A stretch of 64,000 bases of DNA, taken from NCBI RefSeq assembly GCF_900107375.1, contig NZ_FNPT01000011.1, positions 1 to 64,000 on the forward strand. Direction: 5' to 3'. Position numbers and translations under genes: made by a program. This stretch comes from Lysobacter sp. yr284. GTDB taxonomy: Bacteria > Pseudomonadota > Gammaproteobacteria > Xanthomonadales > Xanthomonadaceae. Below the pieces are notes generated by a model. That model did not search any database, was not told the origin of the DNA, and saw only the letters and a list, made by a program, of their open reading frames with translations. Shown piece after piece: positions 45,444 to 53,178 of the stretch (position 1 is its first letter; each line of letters starts with the position of its first letter).

Positions 45444-46357
45444 GCCATCCCGCCAAGAAACGCGGCCTGGGCCGCGGCCTGGAAGCGTTGCTCGGCCCCA
45501 AGGCCGCCGCCGAAGCGCCGACCCTGGTCGAGGCCCAGCCCGGCGACCTGCTGCGGCACCTGCCGGTGGATTCGCTGAGCGCCGGCAAGTACCAGCCGCG
45601 CAAGCACTGGGACGAGGAAAAGCTCGCCGAGCTGGCCGAGTCGATCAAGGCCCAGGGCGTGATCCAGCCCATCGTCGTGCGCGAGATCGGCGAACGCGGC
45701 GGCAAGACCTACGAAATCATCGCCGGCGAACGCCGCTGGCGCGCCTCGCGCCTGGCCGGGCTGGCCGAGATCCCGGTGGTCATCCGCGAAGTCGACGACC
45801 GCACCGTGGTCGCGATGGCGCTGATCGAGAACATCCAGCGCGAAGACCTCAACCCGCTGGAAGAAGCGCAGGCGCTGACCCGCCTGATCGACGAATTCGA
45901 CCTCACCCACGCCCAGGCCGCCGAGGCCGTGGGCCGCTCGCGCGCGGCGGTGTCCAACCTGCTGCGCCTGCTCGAGCTGCCGGGCGAGATCCGGGTGCTG
46001 GTGGAGACCCGTTCGCTGGAAATGGGCCACGCCCGCGCGCTGCTGACCCTGGCGCCGCAGGCCGCAATCGCCCTGGCCCGCCAGGCCGCCGAGCTGGGCT
46101 GGTCGGTGCGCGACGTCGAACACCGCGTGCAGCAGCTCGCCGCCGGCAAGATCCCGGTGGCCGGCAAGCCCAAGCCGGCCAAGCTCAAGCCGCAGGCCGA
46201 CATCGTCACCCTGGAGCGCGAGCTGTCGGAATCGCTCAACACCAAGGTCAACGTGCTGCACGGCCGCGGCGGCAAGGGCCGGCTGGTGATCCACTACACC
46301 GACCTGGACTCGCTGGACGGCGTGCTGGAAAAGCTGCGCGGCAAGGTCGAGGCCTGA
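45440..46357 (+). CDS. parB: Chromosome-partitioning protein ParB
   Basis: The 305-residue protein has a basic N-terminus (KKRGLGRGLEALLG), the ParB/Srx CTPase domain with QPRKHWDEEKLAELAESI and IIAGERRWRASRLAG (the GERR box), a helix-turn-helix DNA-binding region (LTHAQAAEAVGRSRAAVSNLLRLLELP), and a C-terminal dimerisation domain. It loads on parS sites and slides as a CTP-dependent clamp. It starts within parA by the ATGA overlap. I found no parS-like TGTTTCACGTGAAACA in the window by eye. Confidence 0.95.
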   Translation: MSHPAKKRGLGRGLEALLGPKAAAEAPTLVEAQPGDLLRHLPVDSLSAGKYQPRKHWDEEKLAELAESIKAQGVIQPIVVREIGERGGKTYEIIAGERRWRASRLAGLAEIPVVIREVDDRTVVAMALIENIQREDLNPLEEAQALTRLIDEFDLTHAQAAEAVGRSRAAVSNLLRLLELPGEIRVLVETRSLEMGHARALLTLAPQAAIALARQAAELGWSVRDVEHRVQQLAAGKIPVAGKPKPAKLKPQADIVTLERELSESLNTKVNVLHGRGGKGRLVIHYTDLDSLDGVLEKLRGKVEA

Positions 46358-46703
46358 CGAAGCGCCGCACCGAAAGCGCCTCGCCCCGAAGCCCGCCCGC
46401 CCCACCTGAGCCCCACCCGCAACGCCCGGCCCGACAGCCCGCGCCGCCGTCTGCGCCCCATCTCCTTCAGCTCGCTGAACCGAGTACCGGCTCGACCGTT
46501 TATCCCTAGCCTGAGCGCGCCGCCCTCGCGGCCGCAGCCGCGGTTTCTTGTGCAAGCAAGACCGGATTGCGTGGGGTAATCCACTAAACTTGTGTCTCCG
46601 TTCCCCGCTGCCTGCCTTGCCGGATCCCGTCCGGCCGGGCGCTGGGCGTCGTCGGTACGGCACGAACACGCACCAACAATCCACCGAGCAAGGAGACGCA
46701 ACG
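46358..46703. other. Intergenic region between parB and the secreted-protein pair
   Basis: No gene is visible. It is Pro/Arg-codon-rich GC sequence without dispersed repeats. The stretch TTTATCCCTAGCCTGAG at 46499-46515 is the least GC-rich part and may hold a promoter (TAGCCT as a TAnnnT -10 box, as also seen at 18781). Confidence 0.6.
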
Positions 46704-47135
46704 ATGAAATGGATGGCCGCTGCAGCGCTGATGCTGGCCCCGGTCCTGGCCTGGGCGCAGACCGGTACCTGCCCCGAGTTCAAGAACCCGGAGCTGAAGT
46801 GGAACCAGCGCCAGGGCGACAACTACACCCTGTGCTATGCCGAGCTGCCCGGCACCCTCGGCGCCAGCACCGGCTTCGGCATCTACCTGGGCCATCGCAC
46901 CTTCAAGCCGGACAAGAAGGCCAAGGCCGAGAAGGGCACGGTCGGCGCCCAGCAGGTGCAGTGGTACACCAAGGCCACCCCCGGCAACGCGCGTCCGTAC
47001 TCGCGCGAGGCGATGATCGTGGTCCCCGGCGCCAAGCCCAAGAGCAAGCTCAAGGTCTACGCCTGGATCGACGCGAGCAGCGCCGAGCAGCTCAACCAGG
47101 CCTTCGCGATCGCCCGGCAGGTGGCGGTACAGTAA
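46704..47135 (+). CDS. Small secreted protein, paralogue of the next gene
   Basis: The 143-residue protein has a clear signal peptide (MKWMAAAALMLAPVLAWAQ). The mature domain of about 120 residues has two Cys (in TCPEF and TLCYA), which may pair. I recognise no named family. Its second half (VQWYTKATPG ... YSREAMIV ... VYAWIDASSAEQLNQAF) aligns by eye with the end of the 261-residue protein encoded next door, so the two appear to be ancient duplicates. AAGGAGACGC precedes the ATG at 46704. Location before an epimerase and a glycosyltransferase suggests an envelope role. Confidence 0.75.
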   Translation: MKWMAAAALMLAPVLAWAQTGTCPEFKNPELKWNQRQGDNYTLCYAELPGTLGASTGFGIYLGHRTFKPDKKAKAEKGTVGAQQVQWYTKATPGNARPYSREAMIVVPGAKPKSKLKVYAWIDASSAEQLNQAFAIARQVAVQ

Positions 47136-47204
47136 GGCTCCGTCGCGGCGCTACCGGGCGACCTGCCTGGTAGCGCGCCTGGCGACCGAGGCAAGGATGT
47201 CGTC

Positions 47205-47990
47205 GTGATCCCGCTGTACCTGCTTGCCGCGCCGTTGCTGCTGGTACCGCCGTTGCCCGCGTTGGCGCCCGCGCCGCCGGAACCGCCGCTGCGCGGTCCG
47301 GTCGGCTGGTATGCGCCGCTGGCGCCGACCCGCGAGCCGACCCTGCCGATCGCCGATCCGCTCGCGCTGTGGGCGCAGCCGAGGCTGCCGGGCGCGGCCG
47401 CGCCGGCCTGGCCGCTCGACGCCCGGCCACCGCCGGGCGACCGGTGGGTCAGCATCGCCTGGGCGCCGATGACGGCCGACCCGCAGCCGATCCCGTCGCC
47501 GCCGCCGCAGGGCCACCCGCTGCGCTGGGCCGATCCGCTCACGCCGATCGACCTGCCCGCCGGCATCGCCGCCGTGCACGAAGGGCCGCCGCAGTTGCCG
47601 CCGCTGCCGTCGCCGGACGAGTACGACGTCCATTGCCCACCGCTGCCGGCCGGATCGGGCCTGCGCTGGCGCCACCAGCGCGGCCCGGACTTCGACGTCT
47701 GCCGCGCCGCGCCGGCTCGCGGCGGCGCCGACACGCCGCGCCTGGCGATGTATGTCGGCAACTGGCCGGACTTCGAGCCCGCCTCGCGCACGGTCCTCGC
47801 CCGCACCCGCCTGCGCGGCCGCCCGGTGCGCTGGTTCCGCGCCAGCGGCGGCGGCGAGTTCGCCCGCGAAACCCTGTTCGCCGCCCATGGCGGCCGCTAC
47901 GGCCGGGTCTTCCACGTCTGGATCGTCGCGAAATCGGAACAGGAATTGAGCGACACTTTGCGCCTCGTCAGCCGCCTGTCCTTCGAATGA
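47205..47990 (+). CDS. Pro-rich exported protein with a C-terminal domain related to the upstream gene
   Basis: This 261-residue protein starts with GTG at 47205. It has a short hydrophobic N-terminus (IPLYLLAAPLLLVPPLPAL) and a Pro-rich region of about 120 residues. The C-terminal domain of about 110 residues has VRWFRASGGGEFARETLF and VFHVWIVAKSEQELSDTL, matching the pattern of the preceding small secreted protein. Two Cys in the domain (VHCPPLP, DVCRAA) may correspond to those of its paralogue. The stop overlaps the epimerase start as ATGA at 47987, so it is translated together with the sugar-nucleotide enzyme. Confidence 0.7.
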   Translation: MIPLYLLAAPLLLVPPLPALAPAPPEPPLRGPVGWYAPLAPTREPTLPIADPLALWAQPRLPGAAAPAWPLDARPPPGDRWVSIAWAPMTADPQPIPSPPPQGHPLRWADPLTPIDLPAGIAAVHEGPPQLPPLPSPDEYDVHCPPLPAGSGLRWRHQRGPDFDVCRAAPARGGADTPRLAMYVGNWPDFEPASRTVLARTRLRGRPVRWFRASGGGEFARETLFAAHGGRYGRVFHVWIVAKSEQELSDTLRLVSRLSFE

Positions 47991-48952
47991 CCATCCTCGT
48001 CACCGGCGCCGCCGGCTTCATCGGCGCCAACGTCTGCCGCGCGCTGCGCGCCCAGGGCCGCGCCGTGATCGGCCTGGACAACTACAACGACTACTACGAC
48101 CCGCAGATCAAGCGCGACCGGGTCGCCGCGCTGTGCCCGGACGTGGACATCCACGCGCTCGACCTGACCGACCGCGACGGCCTGGCCGCGCTGTTCGACC
48201 AGGCCGGGATCGAGCGCGTGGTCCACCTGGCCGCGCAGGCCGGCGTGCGCTATTCGCTGAGCAACCCGCACGCCTACGTCGACAGCAACCTGGTCGGCTT
48301 CGTCAACCTGCTGGAACTGTGCCGCCACCGCGGCGTGCAGCACTTGGCCTATGCCTCGTCCTCGTCGGTGTACGGCGATTCGGCCACGCCGCCGTTCTCC
48401 GAGGACCAGCGCATCGACCAGCCGCGCTCGCTGTACGCGGCGACCAAGGCCGCCAACGAGCTGATGGCCTACACCTACGCCCAGCTCTACGGCCTGCGCG
48501 CCACCGGCCTGCGCTTCTTCACCGTGTACGGCCCGTGGGGCCGGCCGGACATGGCGCCGCTGCTGTTCTCGCGCGCGGTCCTGGCCGGACGCCCGATCGA
48601 GGTGTTCAACCACGGCCGGATGCGCCGCGACTTCACCTACATCGACGACATCGTCGCCGGGGTGATCGGCGCCCTGGACCACCCGCCGCAGGACGCCCCG
48701 CCGCACCGGGTGTTCAACCTGGGCAACCACACCCCGGTCGAGCTGGAGCGCTTCATCCAGGTCATCGAGGACGCCGCCGGCCGCCCGGCGCAGAAGGTCT
48801 ACAAGCCGATGCAGCCCGGCGACATGGTCGAGACCATGGCCGACACCGCCCGCGCCCGCGCCGCCTTCGGCTTCGAGCCGGCCACCTCGATCGAGGCCGG
48901 CCTGCCCGGCGTGGTCGCCTGGTGCCGCGACTATTTCGGCGACAATGCCTGA
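47987..48952 (+). CDS. NAD-dependent nucleotide-sugar epimerase (UDP-glucuronate 4-epimerase-like)
   Basis: The 321-residue extended SDR has TGAAGFIGANV at the N-terminus, LDNYNDYYDPQIKRDR (the stretch typical of UDP-glucuronate 4-epimerases such as CapI/LpsL), the catalytic SSSSVYG and YAATK, and GPWGRPDMAPLLF. It should interconvert UDP-glucuronate and UDP-galacturonate for surface polysaccharide or lipopolysaccharide synthesis. It overlaps the upstream gene by four bases. No signal peptide; cytoplasmic. Confidence 0.9.
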   Translation: MTILVTGAAGFIGANVCRALRAQGRAVIGLDNYNDYYDPQIKRDRVAALCPDVDIHALDLTDRDGLAALFDQAGIERVVHLAAQAGVRYSLSNPHAYVDSNLVGFVNLLELCRHRGVQHLAYASSSSVYGDSATPPFSEDQRIDQPRSLYAATKAANELMAYTYAQLYGLRATGLRFFTVYGPWGRPDMAPLLFSRAVLAGRPIEVFNHGRMRRDFTYIDDIVAGVIGALDHPPQDAPPHRVFNLGNHTPVELERFIQVIEDAAGRPAQKVYKPMQPGDMVETMADTARARAAFGFEPATSIEAGLPGVVAWCRDYFGDNA

Positions 48953-49077
48953 CATTGGCCCGCGTTCAGCGGCGTTAGGCAAGATTTGACCGACGTTCGC
49001 CGCCGCCCCCGGATTCCGACCGAGCCTGAACAACGGCCGGCGTAAGCTCCGCGGTTTGCGCCGACGGCGCGGGCGCG

Positions 49078-49100
49078 GACAATAAATACTTAAAGCCTCT
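49078..49100 (+). promoter_or_regulatory. AT-rich promoter-like stretch before the glycosyltransferase
   Basis: GACAATAAATACTTAAAGCC is by far the most AT-rich stretch in this neighbourhood and lies about 90 bases before the GT2 start. No convincing -35/-10 pair can be fixed, so this is a position-based suggestion. Confidence 0.35.
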
Positions 49101-49184
49101 GCAGTCTGCTATGCGCTTTGCGCACGCTCCCGGCATGCGGCCGCTGCGCGCCGGACGTCCCCAGAATTTCCTCGAGCGTCATCC

Positions 49185-49910
49185 ATGACCCAAACCCCAC
49201 AACTGTCGGTCGTCGTCCCGGTGTTCAACGAACAGGACAACGTCGCGCCCCTGGTCCAGGAAATCACCGCCGCGCTGCGCGGGGTGACCGATTTCGAGAT
49301 CGTCTACGTGGACGATCACTCCCGCGACGGCACCCTGGCGGCGCTGGAAGCGCTCAAGGCCGGCGTACCCGAGCTGCGCGTGCTGCACCACGTGACCCAG
49401 AGCGGGCAGAGCACCGCGGTGCGCAGCGGGGTCCGGGCCGCGCGCGGCGCCTGGATCGCGACCCTCGACGGCGACGGCCAGAACGACCCGGCCGACATCC
49501 CCAAGCTGCTGGCCAAGCGCGCCGAATCGGCGCCGCAGTTCAAGCTGTTCGCCGGCTGGCGGGTCAACCGCCAGGACTCGGGCAGCAAGCGCTGGGCCTC
49601 GAAGTGGGCCAACGCGATCCGCAGCCGCATGCTGCGCGACGACACCCCCGACACCGGCTGCGGCATCAAGCTGTTCGAGCGCGCCGCGTTCCTGGAACTG
49701 CCGTACTTCGACCACATGCACCGCTACCTGCCGGCGCTGATGCAGCGGGCCGGCTACCAGACCGTGAGCGTGCCGGTGAACCACCGCGCGCGCGGCGCCG
49801 GCGTGTCCAAGTACAACAACCTCAATCGCGCCCTGGTCGGCATCAGCGACCTGCGCGGGGTGGCCTGGCTGATCCGCCGCGGCAAGCTGACCCAGATCGT
49901 CGAGCGCTGA
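49185..49910 (+). CDS. Family 2 glycosyltransferase (dolichol-phosphate-mannose-synthase-like)
   Basis: The 241-residue GT-A fold protein has LSVVVPVFNEQDNVAPLV at the N-terminus, VYVDDHSRDGT, and the metal-binding LDGDGQND near residue 101. A C-terminal RGAGVSKYNNLNR segment is typical of the DPM1/ArnC/GtrB group. It has no C-terminal membrane helices, unlike ArnC/GtrB. It probably moves a sugar from a nucleotide to undecaprenyl phosphate. The 13-base gap to the LAB_N membrane protein suggests that the latter supplies the membrane part. Confidence 0.9.
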   Translation: MTQTPQLSVVVPVFNEQDNVAPLVQEITAALRGVTDFEIVYVDDHSRDGTLAALEALKAGVPELRVLHHVTQSGQSTAVRSGVRAARGAWIATLDGDGQNDPADIPKLLAKRAESAPQFKLFAGWRVNRQDSGSKRWASKWANAIRSRMLRDDTPDTGCGIKLFERAAFLELPYFDHMHRYLPALMQRAGYQTVSVPVNHRARGAGVSKYNNLNRALVGISDLRGVAWLIRRGKLTQIVER

Positions 49911-49923
49911 CCGGACCCCCGCC

Positions 49924-50259
49924 ATGGACTTCATGAATTCGCCGATCGAATGGCTGAACTGGACCGGCCTGCATATGTCGCCGTGGAAGCTGATCGGCTT
50001 GGTCGGCGCGGTCATGTTCGGCGGCCGCTGGCTGGTCCAGTTCGTCGCCAGCAAGCGCATGGGCAGGCCGGTGATCCCGCGGGTGTTCTGGTACATGAGC
50101 CTGGTCGGCAGCGCGATGACCCTGAGCTATTTCCTGTTCTCGCAGAAGCAGGACTCGGTCGGCGTGATCCAGAACCTGTTCCCGGCGTTCACCGCCGCCT
50201 ACAGCCTGTACCTGGACATCAAGCACCGCGGCTGGAAGCGGGACCGGGCCACGCACTGA
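49924..50259 (+). CDS. LAB_N domain membrane protein (lipid-A-disaccharide synthase N-terminal domain-like)
   Basis: The 111-residue protein has three membrane helices (KLIGLVGAVMFGGRWLVQFVAS; FWYMSLVGSAMTLSYFLFS; NLFPAFTAAYSLYLDI). The spacing and the WLVQF motif are those of the LAB_N domain, which occurs alone beside DPM-like glycosyltransferases in many bacteria. It is likely a partner or lipid-carrier handling subunit of the GT2 enzyme upstream. It resembles small multidrug-resistance-type folds, but there is no sign of transport function. Confidence 0.88.
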   Translation: MDFMNSPIEWLNWTGLHMSPWKLIGLVGAVMFGGRWLVQFVASKRMGRPVIPRVFWYMSLVGSAMTLSYFLFSQKQDSVGVIQNLFPAFTAAYSLYLDIKHRGWKRDRATH

Positions 50260-50322
50260 GGCCGGCGGGCCAGGATCTCAGTCCCGCCTGCGAACCCACT
50301 CGCCATCGCCGCCGCCGGCGGC

Positions 50323-50351
50323 TTGCCAGGGCTGTGGATAACCCCCATAAT
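50323..50351 (+). promoter_or_regulatory. Sigma-70 promoter of rpmBG
   Basis: TTGCCA (50323-50328) and CATAAT (50346-50351) are separated by exactly 17 bases. The leader to the rpmB ATG is about 165 bases, leaving room for regulation by ribosomal feedback. Confidence 0.75.
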
Positions 50352-50524
50352 GCGCGGCTCGCTGTGTCCGGCGCATCCCTCGCGGGTGCCCGGGCGGTCC
50401 CGGAAGCGCGATTCCGGCCGCCAAGGTGCAGACGAGGTGTCCACCCGTATCGCGCGGTGCCTTCGCGGCATCGGGGCCGCCGCCTCCCTGGCTAAGGGAA
50501 GCAACCAACCTTTAGAGGTGCGCA

Positions 50525-50761
50525 ATGTCCCGCGTATGCCAAGTAACGGGCAAGCGAACGACGACCGGCAACAACGTCTCGCATGCCATGAACAAGACCC
50601 GCCGCCGTTTCCTCCCCAACCTGCACGAGCGCCGTTTCTGGGTCGCCAGTGAGAACCGTTGGGTGAAGCTGCGCGTTTCCGCCCACGCCCTGCGCACCAT
50701 CGACAAGAACGGCATCGACGCCGTCCTCGCCGAGCTGCGCGCCCGCGGCGAAAAGATCTAA
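50525..50761 (+). CDS. rpmB: 50S ribosomal protein L28
   Basis: The 78-residue protein begins [20 protein letters not shown] and contains the [17 protein letters not shown] core of L28, full length for proteobacteria. GAGGTGCGCA provides the ribosome site. It is cotranscribed with rpmG 12 bases downstream. Confidence 0.98.
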   Translation: MSRVCQVTGKRTTTGNNVSHAMNKTRRRFLPNLHERRFWVASENRWVKLRVSAHALRTIDKNGIDAVLAELRARGEKI

Positions 50762-50773
50762 GGAGGATCGACC

Positions 50774-50938
50774 ATGGCTTCCAAGCGCGACAAGATCCGC
50801 CTGATCTCGACGGCGAACACCGGTCACTTCTACACGACCGACAAGAACAAGAAGAACACCCCGGGCAAGATGGAGATCAAGAAGTACGATCCCGTCGTCC
50901 GCAAGCACGTGATCTACAAGGAAGGCAAGATCAAGTGA
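50774..50938 (+). CDS. rpmG: 50S ribosomal protein L33
   Basis: This 54-residue protein is found by reading from the ATG at 50774 to the TGA at 50936. It starts [19 protein letters not shown] and contains [20 protein letters not shown], the canonical L33 sequence of the type without the zinc cysteines. A perfect AGGAGG precedes it (50761-50766). Confidence 0.98.
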   Translation: MASKRDKIRLISTANTGHFYTTDKNKKNTPGKMEIKKYDPVVRKHVIYKEGKIK

Positions 50939-51024
50939 CGCAATGGCGCGTTCGCGCATAGCGCGGACGCCTTTGCCATCGCGTCATCCCCGCGAACGCG
51001 GGGATCCAGAGCCTTCAGAGAGAA

Positions 51025-51050
51025 CCCGCCTACCCGGCGGGTTTTCTTTT
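51025..51050 (+). terminator. Rho-independent terminator of rpmBG
   Basis: The stem CCCGCC/GGCGGG (51025-51030 and 51036-51041) with a five-base loop is followed by TTTTCTTTT, a classic intrinsic terminator, about 90 bases after the rpmG stop. Confidence 0.9.
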
Positions 51051-51178
51051 GCGCGAACGCATCAGCCCATCGGCAGGGCATCGTGCCTGCGGCGCGATCT
51101 GTCGCTCCGCGGTCGCGGCTCGCGCCGCTCCTACAGGGAGCCCAGCCCGCTTCGCGGCGTTCGGGGCCTGAAGACGAA

Positions 51179-51206
51179 CCCGCCTGCACGGCGGGTTTTC
51201 TTTTTG
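51179..51206 (+). terminator. Second terminator copy in tandem unit 2
   Basis: The stem CCCGCC, loop TGCAC, GGCGGG, then TTTTCTTTTT. It lies 154 bases after the first terminator and has the same AACCCGCC lead-in, so it arose by duplication of the unit. Confidence 0.85.
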
Positions 51207-51334
51207 GCCCGAGGGCGTGCGCTTATCGGCAGGACATCCTGCCTGCGGCGCGATCGGTCGCTTCGCGGTCGCGGCTTGCGCCGCTCCTACAGGGAGCCTA
51301 TCCCGCTTCGCGGCGATCGGGGCCTGACGACGAA

Positions 51335-51357
51335 CCCGCCTGCACGGCGGTTTTTTT
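51335..51357 (+). terminator. Third terminator copy in tandem unit 3
   Basis: CCCGCC, loop TGCAC, GGCGG followed by seven T. It is 156 bases after the second copy. Confidence 0.85.
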
Positions 51358-51645
51358 GGCGTGGCGGCATGCGTCCGTCGGCATCGCGCTTACGGCGCGA
51401 TCTGCCGCTTCGCGGTCGCGGCTTGCGCCGCTCCTACGGGAGCCTGCGCGGCAAACGGGTTGCTCCTGTAGGAGCGGCGCAAGCCGCGACCGCGACACCG
51501 CAACCGCGACGCAAGCCGCTACCGCAACGACCGTGGGAGGGACTTCAGCCCCGACGCTGTCGCCCGCGCTCGCCCCTCGCGGCGATGCGACCCGACCAAA
51601 GTGCGTCGCCGCCGAAGCCCCTCCCATGGATTCCGATTCACCCCG

Positions 51646-52884
51646 TCACGGCACCACGCCGCCGAAGTAGCTCGACACCTGCGGCCAGATCAGCTGCATC
51701 TTCACCCCGCGGTTGGGCGCCGCCGCGTTGCAGTTGCCGCCGAAGTGGTGCAGCGCCACCACCTTGTGCGACGAGCGCGCCAGCACCGGCGAGCCGGAGT
51801 TGCCGCCTTCGGTGTCGCAGTAATAGCCGGCGTCGGTATCGGTGCCGTAGCCGTCGGCATCGGCGTCGATGACCTTGCAACGGCCGCCGCCGTCGCGGTC
51901 GCTGACCACCGACAGTTCCTTCATGCGCGTGTCGGGATGGCCGCTGATGTAGATCTCCTCGCCGACCACCGGCTTGCGCACGTCCAGGCCCAGGTAGCCG
52001 AAGCTGGAAATGCTGGCGAAGTTCTTCACCGTCAGCAGGGTGTAGTCCAGGGTCTGGTTGGTCTTGAGCATCTGGTCGCCGGCGACCTTGGTCAGCGCGC
52101 CGCTGGCGGTGCCGGCGCAGGTGGTGGCCTGGTAGTTGAACCAGAACTCCGAGCCGGCCACGTCGGCGGCGCTGTCCAGGCAGTGGTTGTTGGTGAAGAT
52201 GCGGTTGTCCGGCCCGACCCGCCACGCGGTGCACCACTTGGTGCCGTTGAGCAGGATCAGCGCGACCGGCTTGGAACGCGCCACCGCGGTGGCGTCGGTG
52301 CTGGCGTAGCAGGCCACCGGGCGGCTGTCCTTGGCGCCGCAGATCGACTTGGCCGAGCCGGCGGCATTGAGCAATCCGGCATCGCTGAGCTCGCCCATCA
52401 TGGCCTGCGGAAAGCCTTCGTCGTAACGCTCGATGCGCACGCCGTGATGCGGCGCCCACGGCTCGGTCGGCGTGCCGGTCAGGCGCAGCACCGCGGTGTC
52501 GCCGGCCACCGACATCGCGCCGAAGCGGGTCTTGCCGTCTTCGCCGAGCGCGGCGTCGACCGTGTAGCGGCCCAGGTCGCCCTTGCGATAGCGGTGGACC
52601 TCGCGGCGCTGCGGATCGGACACTTCCAGCACTACGCCGGCGGGCAGGTCGAAGCCGGCGAAATGCACCTTGATGTAGGCCGCGTCGGCGGCGTGGATCT
52701 TCACCGGCGCCGACCACGCGGACTTGGACAGGCCCGAGTGCGCGCCCAGGCGCAGGTCGGCCGCGCGCGACTGGCCGGCCAGCGACGGCCCCGGCGTCGC
52801 ATCGGCGGCCAGCGCCGGCGTCGCCAGCATCCAGCCCAGCAGCGCGACGGCCAGCGCGCGCGGTGCGGCATTCGAAAGATTCAT
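51646..52884 (-). CDS. Secreted trypsin-like serine endopeptidase (lysyl-endopeptidase type), paralogue 1
   Basis: The 412-residue preproprotein has a signal peptide (ALAVALLGWMLATPALAA) and a propeptide of about 150 residues with a beta-rich domain (AAYIKVHFAGFDLPAGVVLEV). An S1-type catalytic domain follows, with the triad visible: His in TNNHCLDS, Asp in TLDYTLL and Ser in EGGNSGSPV. The conserved Cys pattern (SICGAK, VACYAS, CTAWRV, NNHC, YYCDTEGG) suits disulphides. It ends in LIWPQVSSYFGG. The family includes the Lys-specific proteases of Lysobacter. Lys specificity itself cannot be read here. The start at 52884 is chosen with GGAG upstream; 52893 is an alternative. Confidence 0.88.
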   Translation of the reverse strand: MNLSNAAPRALAVALLGWMLATPALAADATPGPSLAGQSRAADLRLGAHSGLSKSAWSAPVKIHAADAAYIKVHFAGFDLPAGVVLEVSDPQRREVHRYRKGDLGRYTVDAALGEDGKTRFGAMSVAGDTAVLRLTGTPTEPWAPHHGVRIERYDEGFPQAMMGELSDAGLLNAAGSAKSICGAKDSRPVACYASTDATAVARSKPVALILLNGTKWCTAWRVGPDNRIFTNNHCLDSAADVAGSEFWFNYQATTCAGTASGALTKVAGDQMLKTNQTLDYTLLTVKNFASISSFGYLGLDVRKPVVGEEIYISGHPDTRMKELSVVSDRDGGGRCKVIDADADGYGTDTDAGYYCDTEGGNSGSPVLARSSHKVVALHHFGGNCNAAAPNRGVKMQLIWPQVSSYFGGVVP

Positions 52885-53111
52885 CGTCGTCATCTCCGTG
52901 TTGCGAATCGACGCTCTCCGCAGCTCCACGATGGACTTGCAGGCGTCGCGAACGAGCTTGCACAGCGGCGAGCGCGCACGGACGCCGCGCGCGCGGCGCG
53001 AACCGCGTCGAAGCGTGATCGGCATCGGATTCGACCGGCGGATGTCGCGAACTTGAATCCAGCGCATGCCAGCGCTGTGCGCGCGGTGTTAACGCGAAGC
53101 GACGATGCGGC

Positions 53112-53147
53112 AAAGAAAAACCCGCGCGATCGCGCGGGTTTTTCCGA
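53112..53147. terminator. Bidirectional terminator between the two proteases
   Basis: The perfect 18-base palindrome CCCGCGCGATCGCGCGGG (53121-53138) is flanked by A5 on the left and T5 on the right, so it can end transcripts from either side. Here it ends the upstream protease transcript (paralogue 2) and insulates paralogue 1. Confidence 0.88.
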
Positions 53148-53178
53148 CCGTTCGTACGCACGCGCGAACGCGCTGCGC

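Larger units (their letters stand above)
50939..51645. other. Repeat- and terminator-rich region after rpmBG
   Basis: No gene is supported in these 707 bases. Contents in order: a CATCCCCGCGAACGCGGGGAT palindrome (50985-51005), then three head-to-tail units with a terminator hairpin each (51025, 51179, 51335) and a family A arm each (about 51109, 51267, 51412). A forward family A arm (51465-51492) and a family B pair (51533-51630) follow. Confidence 0.85.

Noticed and set aside
50939-51640. A plus-strand coding frame across the repeats after rpmG
   Set aside because: It is made of repeated Arg/Ser/Gly-rich segments read from family A and terminator units, with stops in the other strains' style of repeat and no ribosome site.
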